The notes under the pieces were generated by a model. That model was not told the DNA's origin. It saw only the letters and a program-made list of their open reading frames with translations, and ran no database searches. A stretch of DNA of 64,000 nucleotides from JALHMI01 sp964598535. GTDB lineage: Bacteria; Planctomycetota; Planctomycetia; Pirellulales; PALSA-1355. Where the stretch lies: assembly GCA_964598535.1 (NCBI GenBank), contig CAZRCI010000016.1, forward strand, positions 47,694-111,693, written 5' to 3'. The translations under genes and the position numbers were made by a program. This document shows, piece by piece, positions 51,689 through 60,748 of the stretch. Each line of letters begins with the position of its first letter. Within the stretch, counting starts at the first letter, position 1.

Positions 51689-52939
51689 ATGCAGACAATC
51701 ACCACACTTGCCGAATTGGATGAGAAAATCGCGGAGTGCGACCGCGCCGCCAAGACCTCGGATCGAGCGTTGCGCGACGTCTTTGCCAGCTTCCAAATGT
51801 CCGTAACCGAGCCGCTTCCCTCGGACCCGCTCGGGCGGGAGTATGCCGCTGCCCAATTTGAGCTCTATCGCAAACTGGCGGGCAAGCCCTATCGCGTGGA
51901 GAACGAAACGACCCCGTTCGACATCGACGAGGCCACGCGATGCCCTTTTCCATACTCGACGAATGATCCCCGCACGACGGCTGATCAGTTCACGGCGATC
52001 GGCGCCCTGCTGCGAAGGCTCGACCTGCCGCCAGGTGGCCGCATCATCGAATTCGGCCCGGGCTGGGGAAACACCACCATCGCGTTAGCGCTACTGGGAT
52101 TCCAAGTCACGGCCGTGGACATCGAACCACGATTTTGCCAACTGCTCCAAAGACGGGCAGCCCTGCATGGTGTGCGCATCGACGTGGTGAACGCCGACTT
52201 CCTGTGGATCGAGTCGGCACGTCGACAGTTCGACGCCGCTATCTTCTTCGAATGCTTTCATCATGCCGCCAACCATCGCCGACTATTGAGGGCACTGCAC
52301 GGAGCGATTGCTCCGGCCGGCAAGGTACTCTTTGGCGCGGAACCCATCTGCCCCGAATTTCCCATCCCCTGGGGATTGCGTCTCGATGGCCAATCGCTGT
52401 GGTCGATTCGCAAGCACGGTTGGCTCGAACTGGGTTTCAACGAGTCGTACTTTGTCGATGTGCTGGCCAACGAGGGTTGGCTAGCGACCAAGCACGCCTC
52501 GAGCGAATCTCGCATGGCCGAGGTCTGGGAAGCCTCCAAGGCCGAGACCATGCCGCTAAGCTTTCCAGCCACGGACCAGCGCATCGTCGTGCCTTCGAAC
52601 ATGCGCAGCAACCACGGTATCCAACTTCAAGAACTGGCTGACGATTGGGCCTTTTTCGGACCGTATGCGACATTGCCTGCGGGTCATTGGCTGGCTCGAA
52701 TTCATTTCCAACCAACCGCCAAGCCATGCGGTACAGCGACCGTCGATGTTTGCACCGACCAAGGCCAGCGGATCTTCAATTCGCGCGAGATCGATATCTC
52801 GACGCTCAAGCCAAGCCAAAGCGTGCTCCAACTCGACTTTCACCTGCCCCAGGTAACCAATCTCGTCGAGACGCGCATGTTCTGCCACACCCCGTGCACC
52901 ATCGGGGTCGACGCGATCGAGTTCGTGTATCAGGCCTGA
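51689..52939 (+). CDS. SAM-dependent methyltransferase with C-terminal beta domain
   Basis: 416 residues from ATG 51689 (TAAGG just upstream; 51626 is an alternative). Residues about 105-235 are a class I methyltransferase: GRIIEFGPGWGNTTIALALL (motif I), VTAVDIEPRFCQLL, FDAAIFFECFHHAANHRRLL. After it, about residues 300-416 form a beta-rich segment (LPAGHWLARIHFQP, VDVCTDQGQRIF, QLDFHLPQVTNLVETRM) resembling the carbohydrate-binding accessory domains fused to some glycan methyltransferases. A sugar or glycolipid substrate is a reasonable inference. Another methyltransferase gene follows 109 bp later. Confidence 0.82.
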   Translation: MQTITTLAELDEKIAECDRAAKTSDRALRDVFASFQMSVTEPLPSDPLGREYAAAQFELYRKLAGKPYRVENETTPFDIDEATRCPFPYSTNDPRTTADQFTAIGALLRRLDLPPGGRIIEFGPGWGNTTIALALLGFQVTAVDIEPRFCQLLQRRAALHGVRIDVVNADFLWIESARRQFDAAIFFECFHHAANHRRLLRALHGAIAPAGKVLFGAEPICPEFPIPWGLRLDGQSLWSIRKHGWLELGFNESYFVDVLANEGWLATKHASSESRMAEVWEASKAETMPLSFPATDQRIVVPSNMRSNHGIQLQELADDWAFFGPYATLPAGHWLARIHFQPTAKPCGTATVDVCTDQGQRIFNSREIDISTLKPSQSVLQLDFHLPQVTNLVETRMFCHTPCTIGVDAIEFVYQA

Positions 52940-53048
52940 CCGTGCAGTTGCCCGCCCGCTTGTCCGCCACGCGCGAACCGGGTATGAAGATCGAACCACA
53001 ACGCGCAGAATGCCTGCCGCTGGTAACTTTCCGGCCATCCAACCGCCC

Positions 53049-53744
53049 ATGCCCAAGCTGCTTCACGATCACCGCGTTTTCTGGCGACAATTTCGCGAAA
53101 ACTATCACTCGACCGGGGCCATCGCTCCCAGTAGCCGCTTCCTGAGCAAAGCCTTGGCTCGCTATGTCGGCGTCACGCCCGGCAAGCCGCAGCGCGTGCT
53201 CGAAGTCGGGCCCGGAACCGGCGCCGTGACCAAACACCTGGTTCGCAAGCTGGGACCGGCAGATCGGTTCGACCTGGTCGAACTGAACCAGCAATTCGTT
53301 CGCCGGCTGGGCGAACGGTTCACGCATGACCCCCCGTTTCAGCGGGTCGCCGGCCGGTCACAGATCCTGCACAGCCGGCTCGAAGATCTGCCCGGGCGGC
53401 ACGAGTACGATGTCATCGTCTCCGGCCTGCCGCTGAACAATTTCGCCGTCGCGGATGTCGAGCAGATCCTGGGAACGCTGGTTGGCCTCCTAAAACCTGG
53501 CGGCATGCTCTCGTTCTTTCAATACGTGGCGATTCGCAAGGCGCGGGCCCTGGTGAGCAATCGGCACGAGCGCCAGCGACTGAAGGGGATCGCCCAGGCG
53601 CTAGACACCCTGCTCGGCCCTCACGAGGAACGGCGAGATTGCGTATGGCGGAACCTGCCGCCGGCCTGGGTCCACCACGTGCGCATGCCATGTGCGGCGG
53701 GCAGTCCCTCGGATCGCCAAAACGGCGTGACGAACTCCGGCTGA
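53049..53744 (+). CDS. SAM-dependent methyltransferase, phospholipid N-methyltransferase-like
   Basis: 231 residues from ATG 53049. The opening FWRQFRENYHSTGAIAPSSR, with SSRFLSKAL, is the pattern of PmtA-type phospholipid N-methyltransferases and rRNA-adenine-dimethylase-like relatives. Motif I is VLEVGPGTGAVTKHLVRKL, then DLVELNQQFVRRLGERF and IVSGLPLNNF (motif IV, in place of D/NPPY). PmtA would convert phosphatidylethanolamine to phosphatidylcholine, but the identity is not certain. Same strand as the preceding methyltransferase. Confidence 0.8.
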   Translation: MPKLLHDHRVFWRQFRENYHSTGAIAPSSRFLSKALARYVGVTPGKPQRVLEVGPGTGAVTKHLVRKLGPADRFDLVELNQQFVRRLGERFTHDPPFQRVAGRSQILHSRLEDLPGRHEYDVIVSGLPLNNFAVADVEQILGTLVGLLKPGGMLSFFQYVAIRKARALVSNRHERQRLKGIAQALDTLLGPHEERRDCVWRNLPPAWVHHVRMPCAAGSPSDRQNGVTNSG

Positions 53745-53796
53745 AACGCAAACGCCTCTGCGTTTATCGAACAATTCGCACGCCTATGAAGCGTTG

Positions 53797-53825
53797 TTGC
53801 CGGGTACGTAAGGGGTACCTATACT
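53797..53825 (+). promoter_or_regulatory. Sigma-70-type promoter of the S41-tsaD operon
   Basis: TTGCCG (53797-53802), 17 bp, TATACT (53820-53825). The leader would be about 90 bases. Confidence 0.55.
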
Positions 53826-53920
53826 AGAAGTTAGGTAAGTCGCGTCGCCCCGGAAGGCCACGAGCGCGCGAGCCCGGTCGTCCCGCCCTCAATCTCTCAA
53901 CCCCCTCGGAGGCCTCCACG

Positions 53921-55540
53921 ATGGAACGTCGCCACTGGCTGATGTCGCTTGCGCTGCTGATTTCGGTGGCCGCCGGAAGCGTCTCGCTCCGCGCCGAGCA
54001 GCCCTCGAGCACGGCGACGACGAAGCCGACCGAGAGCGATTACGAGCTGTACCAGATATTTGCCGATACGCTCGACCAGATTGAGCGGAACTACGTCAAG
54101 GACGTCAGTCGCCGGGACCTGATCGAAGCGGCGATCAAGGGGGTGCTCGAAAAACTCGATCCCTATTCGAATTACATCAATCCGGACGAGATCGGCCGCT
54201 TTCGCACCAGCGTCGAGCAACAGTTCGGCGGCATCGGCATTCAAATCGGTGTCGAAGACGGCCAGCTTAAGGTGATCAGCCCGCTGTTGGGCACGCCAGC
54301 CTATCGCGCGGGCCTTGAATCGGGCGACGTGATCCTGGAAATCGACGGCCAAAGCACCGAGGGCATTCAAATCGACGAGGCCGTCAAGCGGCTCAAAGGC
54401 GACCCGGACACCACGGTCACGCTGACCGTGCGCCATGCCGGCTCGCGCGAGAAGGAAACGATTTCCGTGACTCGCGAGATCGTACACGTGCAAACCGTGC
54501 TGGGAGATACGCGTAAGAGCGATGATACCTGGGACTTCATGCTCGACCACGACAAGCGCATCGGTTATATCCGCATCACGGCGTTTGGCCGCGACACGGC
54601 CGCAGACGTAAAAAATGCCCTGCAAGACCTGCAAAAGCAGGGCCTCAAAGGCCTAATTATCGACTTGCGTTTCAATCCGGGTGGCCTGCTCAGCGCCGCG
54701 ATCGAGGTCACGGATCTGTTCATTTCCGAGGGCAAGATCGTGAGCACCAAGGGGCGCAACACGCCGGAGCGTACCTGGGAAGCCGTCAAAGACGGCACGT
54801 TCGAGGATTTCCCGATGGTCGTGCTGGTGAATCACTATAGCGCCAGCGCCAGCGAGATCTTTTCCGCAGCATTGCAGGACCACAAGAGGGCCATGATCGT
54901 CGGCGAACGCACCTGGGGCAAGGGCAGCGTCCAGAACGTGATCGAGCTCGAAGAAGGACGCAGTGCCCTGAAGCTCACCACGGCGGGCTACCATCGCCCC
55001 AGCGGTAAAAACATTCATCGCTTTCCCGAGGCGAAGGAAAGCGATGAATGGGGCGTGATGCCCGACCAAGGCTACGAAGTAAAGATGAATGGAACGCAGA
55101 CGGCAAAGTTGATCGAGTATCGCCGCCGGCGCGACATTCTGGTCGGAAAACACGAAAAGGCCCTGGCCGGAGACGTGGCCATCAAATCGGAGGTTTCGCC
55201 CACCGCGGAACCCAATCCGCCAGCCACCACGGAAAAGGACGAAGCGTCTTCCGAATCGAGCAACCAGGCGCAACCCGCGCCGGAAACCGACGCGGCCCCC
55301 GCCGCAGAGAAAAACGCGCAGCCCGCCGACGAATCGTCTCCCGCCGTTCCCCCCAAGAGCGGCGAGCCCACCCCAGAAAATTCGGCTCCCACCACCGAAT
55401 CGGACAATGCCGATACCGTCGAAACGAGCGATGCCGCCAAGGACAAAGCCGACGGAACGGCGACTTCGCTTGCCACGGTTGACCCGCAATTGCAGAAGGC
55501 CGTCGACTACCTCAGCACGGAATTGGCAAAAGCCCCGTGA
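53921..55540 (+). CDS. S41 C-terminal processing peptidase with long acidic Pro/Ala/Glu tail
   Basis: 539 residues. CGGAGG 8 bases upstream. Signal peptide (residues 1-25). YQIFADTLDQIERNYVKDVSR and LEKLDPYSNYINPDEIGRF give the tail-specific protease N-terminal domain. PDZ about 104-185 (GGIGIQIGVEDGQLKV, AYRAGLESGDVILEIDGQS). Catalytic Ser in YSASASEIFSAAL near 306 and Lys in TWGKGSVQNVI near 331. Residues about 425-515 are low-complexity (Glu, Pro, Ala, Ser, Thr; PAPETDAAPAAEKN), then a short helix. The stop overlaps the tsaD start (GTGA), so the two are translationally coupled. Periplasmic. Confidence 0.93.
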   Translation: MERRHWLMSLALLISVAAGSVSLRAEQPSSTATTKPTESDYELYQIFADTLDQIERNYVKDVSRRDLIEAAIKGVLEKLDPYSNYINPDEIGRFRTSVEQQFGGIGIQIGVEDGQLKVISPLLGTPAYRAGLESGDVILEIDGQSTEGIQIDEAVKRLKGDPDTTVTLTVRHAGSREKETISVTREIVHVQTVLGDTRKSDDTWDFMLDHDKRIGYIRITAFGRDTAADVKNALQDLQKQGLKGLIIDLRFNPGGLLSAAIEVTDLFISEGKIVSTKGRNTPERTWEAVKDGTFEDFPMVVLVNHYSASASEIFSAALQDHKRAMIVGERTWGKGSVQNVIELEEGRSALKLTTAGYHRPSGKNIHRFPEAKESDEWGVMPDQGYEVKMNGTQTAKLIEYRRRRDILVGKHEKALAGDVAIKSEVSPTAEPNPPATTEKDEASSESSNQAQPAPETDAAPAAEKNAQPADESSPAVPPKSGEPTPENSAPTTESDNADTVETSDAAKDKADGTATSLATVDPQLQKAVDYLSTELAKAP

Positions 55541-56580
55541 GCGCTCGGCCGATGCAGCGAATTCTGATCCTTGAAACTACCTGCGACGAGACAGCCGCGG
55601 CCGTCGTAACCGATGAACTGGAAGTGCTGTCGTCGGTCGTTGCCTCGCAGGACGAATTGCACAAGAAGTACGGTGGCGTGGTGCCCGAGATCGCATCGCG
55701 GGCTCACCTGGAACGAATTCTGCCCGTCATCGACGAGACGCTCAGGAGAGCGCAGCTTACGCCCGCTGATCTCCATGCCGTCGCCGTGGCCAATACGCCA
55801 GGTCTGGCCGGTTCGCTCGTGGTGGGCGTGGCCGCCGCCAAGGCGCTCGCCTTGGCGCTCGATGTGCCGCTGATCGCCGTTAACCATCTTCAGGCTCATA
55901 TTTATGCCTGTCGGCTCGCCGCCGGGCGAGACGTCTTTCCGTGCCTGGGATTGATCGTCAGCGGCGGGCATTCCAGCATCTATCATTGCCGCACGCCGAT
56001 CGAGTTCGACCTGCTCGGGGGAACCATCGACGACGCCGCAGGCGAGGCCTTCGATAAGGTGGCCAGCTTGTTGGGGTTGCCATTTCCCGGCGGGCCAGCG
56101 ATGGACCGAGCCGCCCAGCAAGGCAATCCCAGGGCATTCCAGCTACCGCGTCCACTGCTCGACACCGATCGGCTCGATTTCAGTTTCAGCGGGCTAAAAA
56201 CGGCGCTCCGCTACCGCGTGTGCAAGCCCGGCGAAACGATGCCCGCCGAGCCATTGCCCGCGCAACGGGTAAACGACCTAGCGGCCAGCTTTACGGCCGC
56301 TGTGGTCGATTGCCTGTGGGGAAAGACCGAACTTGCACTGCGCAAGACGGGCCTGAAAACGTTATGCGTCGGAGGCGGCGTGGCGGCGAACTCGGCGCTT
56401 CGCGCCAGGCTCGAACGCGAATGCCACGAAGCGGGCATCGAGCTCTTCATTCCGCCCATGCGGCTCTGTACCGACAACGCCGTCATGGGGGCAATCGCCA
56501 TCGAACGCCTCCGTGCCGGGTTGTTCGAATCGCTCGAACTCGACGCCTTTCCAGGGCTCGTGCGACCGGCGGGCAAATAA
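55537..56580 (+). CDS. tsaD: tRNA threonylcarbamoyladenosine synthase subunit TsaD
   Basis: 347 residues from GTG 55537, overlapping the upstream stop by 4 bases; ATG 55552 is a close alternative. It transfers the threonylcarbamoyl group to A37 of ANN-decoding tRNAs with TsaB/TsaE. ASKHA-fold motifs: ILETTCDETAAAVV, VVPEIASRAHLERILPVI, VANTPGLAGSLVVGVAAAKA, the metal-binding NHLQAHIYA near residue 116 (HxxxH), LIVSGGHSSI, DDAAGEAFDKVASLLGLPFP, and VGGGVAANSALR with DNAVMGAIA. Essential in most bacteria. Confidence 0.95.
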   Translation: MSARPMQRILILETTCDETAAAVVTDELEVLSSVVASQDELHKKYGGVVPEIASRAHLERILPVIDETLRRAQLTPADLHAVAVANTPGLAGSLVVGVAAAKALALALDVPLIAVNHLQAHIYACRLAAGRDVFPCLGLIVSGGHSSIYHCRTPIEFDLLGGTIDDAAGEAFDKVASLLGLPFPGGPAMDRAAQQGNPRAFQLPRPLLDTDRLDFSFSGLKTALRYRVCKPGETMPAEPLPAQRVNDLAASFTAAVVDCLWGKTELALRKTGLKTLCVGGGVAANSALRARLERECHEAGIELFIPPMRLCTDNAVMGAIAIERLRAGLFESLELDAFPGLVRPAGK

Positions 56581-56662
56581 ACGCGCGGTCAAAGTTCGGA
56601 TGCGCATAGCCCCACGCTCCAAGCCTTACGTTTCACGGCCTGGCGCGTCATGGCCTAGCAGC

Positions 56663-59600
56663 CTACGACCCGCCAGCGCCTGGCGTCGGACCACCGCCGG
56701 GCGGCGTCGCCCCCGGCGCCGTGCCACCTTGCGTTCCGGTCTGGGTGCCCGTCTGACCCGAAACCAGGTTGAACGTGGTCACGCTGGCCACGCCGCTGAA
56801 CATCGGAACCGGCGTCACGCGAACATAACGGCGATCGGCCGAGACCACGCCCGAGGCTTGCAGTTGCGTACCCGAGGGCAGCACGGTGATGACCGGCTGA
56901 TAACCGACAGCCTGATTGAAGGCGGGCAATCCGAACAAGTCGCGGCGTGCCGCCCCGAGGCTGGCGTTTGCACCCTGCGACGAGTTTGCGGTCTCATTGA
57001 TCTGCTGGATCACAATCGCCTGGTTGACGGCCAACTGCGACTGTGCGGCATTGGCCAGTTGGTGTTCGGCTAAGGCCTCTTGGCGGCGTCCCCGCGGCAG
57101 GTCGAACACCACCATCGCGTCTTGATCGCCCACGACGATCTGCTCGCGCATGTGCTTTTCTTCCGGCGTGCCATAATGAGCATACAGGTCGACGGTCACC
57201 TTGCCCGCGGTCACCTTCCCCCACACACGACGCACGCGAATATGATAGGTACCGGCGAAGGCTTCGGGACATTCGTAGGTCTCGGTGTGCATCGACTCGG
57301 CGCCGAGCTGGCCGTTGCCGGAGCTTTCACCGATGAGCACGCCGCCGCCGGTCGTGCGCGGGTTGCTGAACGAACAGATAGCCCCCGACGGTTCGACGGC
57401 GATGAGGTCGATATCGGCGTCACCGGTCCAGGTGACTTTCACGATACAGTCGCGAATCGAGGCTCGATCGAGCGCCGCCTGGAAGGCTTCGGCCTGCTCC
57501 GCCTGATTCTTGCTTTGAAGTTCGGCAATGGCGCCTGCGGCCGCACGCTTGGCCTGGTCGACAATCGCGGCTTTGTCCTTCGGCCAGGCTTGCTTCAGGA
57601 TACCGAGACTCGACCAACGAATACCGTCAACATCGTTCAATCGCTGGGCAAGCTGCAAGCCATACAAGTAAGGTTCCGGACGTAGAGGCTCGGCCAGCGC
57701 CACCTGCTCAAACATCTTGAGCGCTCGCTTTTCGAATCCGGTGCGTCCCAGATACTGCGCAACGTACAGCAATTCGTCGGTGGATTGAGCGAAGTCAACG
57801 CCCGACATCAAAGCCCTCTCCACTTCCCCCGCCGGACGCCCCGCAGCCTGCATGGCCAAGGCGACCGCTTCATACATCCACGGTTGAGGATTACCGGCCC
57901 GCAGCGCGGCCTGAATCAATCCGACCGTTTCGTGGTATTTCTTGCCACGCATGAGGACGCGTACCGTTTCGCGAACGTCGGCGTCAGACACTTCTGGATT
58001 GGCGGCAAAATACTTGGCCCAGGCGAGTTCCGAATCGGCGCCTTCGGCAAGGGGCAGATGGATGACCGCGGCGGCCTTGGCAGATTCGGCGGCGCGTTTC
58101 ACCGTGGCGGTGGGCGCGGCGGCCTTGCCGAGGGGCGAGGCTTTCGGCGTGGACGTCTTTGCGGCCGGTGCTGGTTTGGCGGCCGGCGTGGTCTTGGCGC
58201 GGGGGCCCAACTTCAGGTCGTCGGGCACGGAAAACATACCGCCGCCCATGCCACCACCCATGCCGCCCATACCACCACCCATGCCACCCATGCCGCCACC
58301 CATGCCACCCATGCCGCCGCCCATGCCGCCCATACCACCACCCATGCCGCCGCCCATCATGCCACCACCCATCATGCCGCCGCCCATGCCGCCCATGCTT
58401 TGCACGGGAATGACAAGGTCGGCGACCGGATAGGCCTTGGTGACGAGCTCGCTCTCGGCTTTGTCCTGCGTGGTGATCAACAGCACTTCGTCTTTGATGA
58501 TGTAGGTGAGATCCATTTCGCCCAGCATCAGGCGCAACCCGCTCTTGAGCGAAATGCCATTGACGTTGCGCGAAACGGGCGTGTCCGAACCGACGCCCAG
58601 GTCTTCGAGAGCCCGATTGTCGAGCTGGATCTCGATGCCGTGGTAGTCTTTGAGAAAGGTCACCGCGTCTTGCAATGGAGTGTCGATGAACTCCATGCGA
58701 GTCGGCTCTTGCAACGCGTCGCGAATCTTCTGTTCGGCCGGCGAGACTTTCTTGAGATCCGTCGCCGCAAATTTCTTACGCCGGTTCGTCAACTCTTGGA
58801 ACTCGTCCGCCGGCGGGTACACCACGGGCTGATCGTCCGGGAACGGCATCAACGCCACTTCCACCGTGGCGAGCGTGTCGATCACGGCCTTTTGACGCGC
58901 TAACCGCAAGGCAAGGTCCGCCTGCCGCGCGCCGGTCATATGGGCCGTTAGCGCCGCCGACTGGGCAATCGGCAGATGCGGAGCCAAGCGGGCCACTTCT
59001 ATCGAGCCAATTTCATCCGCCGCGAGATAACGCCCTTCTTCCATCAGCGAATTGAAACGATCCATCAGTTGCTTGAGCTTCTCTTCGCGACGAATCAGAT
59101 TGTTTGCGATTCGCAGGCGATCGAGCGACGCCGCGCGCTGGGCATCAAGCTCGGCCTGAAGCATATCTTGAGTCGCGCCGCGGCGAGCGGCCTCGCGCAA
59201 GACCGCTTCAAGTTGTCCCCGCAATTGAGCTCGTACTTCCGCCCGCAGTTCGGGCGTCTGTTGCACGCGCCCCAAAAGCAGCTTGAGATCGTCCTGCGTG
59301 CCCAGAGGATTGGTTTCCATTTGAGCGCGCGCGTGGCGCAGAGCCTGTTCGACCTCGGTGCGCAGCAAATCGGTCATCAGCCGGTTGTGTTGCTCGATGT
59401 TTTCGAGCAGGCGTCCCTGGCCCTCGTTGATCGAGTCGAAGCCTACGTCCGGCGCGAACGCATCCGCGGGGCCCGGCGGCGTGGCTTGTTCGTTCGAAAA
59501 CTCTTTGATCTCCACGCGATCGCCGGTCTTGGCAGCAATTGGGCTCCCCTCGGCGAGCTTGGCCAATTGCTTCGTCACGGCCTGCGCGGCCTCGTCGTTC

Positions 59601-60748
59601 GGATCACGACGCAGAGCCTCGTCCGCCAGACGGCGGGCAGTGTCCAAATTACCCGAGGCAAGCGCCTGCCGGCTCAACTCGCCCAGCAATTGCGTGCCCG
59701 CGTCGATCATTCGTCGGGCCTCCGCCAAGCCGGGGGTGCCAACCGTAATCAAGCGGGCGCCACCATCGACACGCGCGCCCTCGACGATCACCGGCAAAAA
59801 GGCATAGTCCGGATTCGATTCTCCGGCTTGAAGCTCCCAGGCCAATTGTCGCGGCTCGCCGCCCGCAAGCTCGGCGGTCAGTTCGACCTTGACCGCCCCC
59901 GACAACGTACCAGTCGCCTGCCCCAGGACGATCGTATCGCGATCGCTTCGCAACGGCGGAACACGCTCGGGATAGACCACGGCAACCGCCTCGGGCCAGG
60001 AAGCCGACGTCGGCCACAGCACCGCCGCTCGAACCGCGGAAGCCAAATAGGTGCCGGCCTGCTTCGGATCGAGGCTTTCGTCATCCAACGCCAACATTCC
60101 ACCGGTCAGGTTCGCCAACGCCGCCAACGCGGGACCATCCACGCGCGGGCCAACGCCATAGCTGGAAACCGAGACCCTGGCATCGGCGAGTTCGTTGCAA
60201 AGCTCACGATGAGCGTCCACGGTGAGGAAGTTCGCGGCGCTGCGCCCGTCGCCGATATAGACGAGCGAACGCGGGGCCTTACTCTGCGAATCAAACGCCG
60301 CGATGCCGGCTCGCAAGCCACCCGCCAGATCGGTAGCACCGAGCGGAGTACGCATCTTCAGGAGCGCCACGGCCGACTTGAGCGGCTCGCTTCCCACGTT
60401 GCGAAACTGCTTGGTAAGCGGCGCCGCGTCGAGATCGACGGCCAGAATCTGCACGCGGTCGTCAGAGCCCAAGCCCGCCAACAGCGAGTCGAGCGCCTCG
60501 AGCGAGCGCTCGCGAATGCGGCCGGCCTGGCTGGCCGACGTATCCACCAGCACCACGACATCGCGCGCGCCGGTGGTAGGAAGCTTTTCATTCGACGACA
60601 AGCTCAATGCGAAATAACTGGTGCCATCCGCCGCGACATACGTGTGCAACGAAGGTTCGACGGCCGCAACCTCGGCCCGAGCCGCAACGCTGGCCGCAAT
60701 GCCAACCAAGACGGCGAGCGCGATTGAACGAACGGGATGCCTCGACAT
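56663..60748 (-). CDS. Large secreted VWA protein with STN-like, Gly-Met repeat and DUF2135-like domains
   Basis: 1361 residues, ATG 60748 with GGTGGAG 9-10 bases upstream. Signal peptide 1-25. VWA domain about 60-225 with MIDAS elements VVVLVDTSASQAG (DxSxS), TPLGATDLAGG (Thr) and YIGDGRS (Asp). A long helical stretch about 430-640. An STN/secretin-N-like segment about 670-780 (EFIDTPLQDAVTFLKDYHGI, KSGLRLMLGEMDLTYIIKDE). A Gly-Met repeat tract about 784-838. An Ala/Lys/Pro linker, TPR-like helices about 900-1080, then a beta domain near 1095-1195 (KVTWTGDADIDLIAVEPSG) resembling DUF2135/YfaP. The C-terminal PVITVLPSGTQLQASGVVSA is shared by other planctomycete exported proteins in my recollection. 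Ends in a Gly/Pro-rich tail. Divergent from an HtrA-type protease gene. Confidence 0.85.
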   Translation of the reverse strand: MSRHPVRSIALAVLVGIAASVAARAEVAAVEPSLHTYVAADGTSYFALSLSSNEKLPTTGARDVVVLVDTSASQAGRIRERSLEALDSLLAGLGSDDRVQILAVDLDAAPLTKQFRNVGSEPLKSAVALLKMRTPLGATDLAGGLRAGIAAFDSQSKAPRSLVYIGDGRSAANFLTVDAHRELCNELADARVSVSSYGVGPRVDGPALAALANLTGGMLALDDESLDPKQAGTYLASAVRAAVLWPTSASWPEAVAVVYPERVPPLRSDRDTIVLGQATGTLSGAVKVELTAELAGGEPRQLAWELQAGESNPDYAFLPVIVEGARVDGGARLITVGTPGLAEARRMIDAGTQLLGELSRQALASGNLDTARRLADEALRRDPNDEAAQAVTKQLAKLAEGSPIAAKTGDRVEIKEFSNEQATPPGPADAFAPDVGFDSINEGQGRLLENIEQHNRLMTDLLRTEVEQALRHARAQMETNPLGTQDDLKLLLGRVQQTPELRAEVRAQLRGQLEAVLREAARRGATQDMLQAELDAQRAASLDRLRIANNLIRREEKLKQLMDRFNSLMEEGRYLAADEIGSIEVARLAPHLPIAQSAALTAHMTGARQADLALRLARQKAVIDTLATVEVALMPFPDDQPVVYPPADEFQELTNRRKKFAATDLKKVSPAEQKIRDALQEPTRMEFIDTPLQDAVTFLKDYHGIEIQLDNRALEDLGVGSDTPVSRNVNGISLKSGLRLMLGEMDLTYIIKDEVLLITTQDKAESELVTKAYPVADLVIPVQSMGGMGGGMMGGGMMGGGMGGGMGGMGGGMGGMGGGMGGMGGGMGGMGGGMGGGMFSVPDDLKLGPRAKTTPAAKPAPAAKTSTPKASPLGKAAAPTATVKRAAESAKAAAVIHLPLAEGADSELAWAKYFAANPEVSDADVRETVRVLMRGKKYHETVGLIQAALRAGNPQPWMYEAVALAMQAAGRPAGEVERALMSGVDFAQSTDELLYVAQYLGRTGFEKRALKMFEQVALAEPLRPEPYLYGLQLAQRLNDVDGIRWSSLGILKQAWPKDKAAIVDQAKRAAAGAIAELQSKNQAEQAEAFQAALDRASIRDCIVKVTWTGDADIDLIAVEPSGAICSFSNPRTTGGGVLIGESSGNGQLGAESMHTETYECPEAFAGTYHIRVRRVWGKVTAGKVTVDLYAHYGTPEEKHMREQIVVGDQDAMVVFDLPRGRRQEALAEHQLANAAQSQLAVNQAIVIQQINETANSSQGANASLGAARRDLFGLPAFNQAVGYQPVITVLPSGTQLQASGVVSADRRYVRVTPVPMFSGVASVTTFNLVSGQTGTQTGTQGGTAPGATPPGGGPTPGAGGS
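58237..58400 (-). repeat. Gly-Met coding tandem repeat within the VWA protein
   Basis: About 164 bp of near-identical 9-, 12- and 21-bp units on the plus strand (CCGCCCATGCCACCACCCAT type). It encodes MGGMGGGM repeats, reading as some 55 residues of only Gly and Met. Copy number is likely variable between strains. Confidence 0.9.

Noticed and set aside
58237..58400. Regularly repeated short units resembling a CRISPR array at first glance
   Set aside because: Units are 9-21 bp without spacers and encode Gly-Met in frame within the VWA gene; no cas genes.
58976..60727. A 583-codon plus-strand open frame opposite the VWA gene
   Set aside because: Antisense shadow; the minus strand has signal peptide, VWA motifs and a ribosome site, this frame has none.
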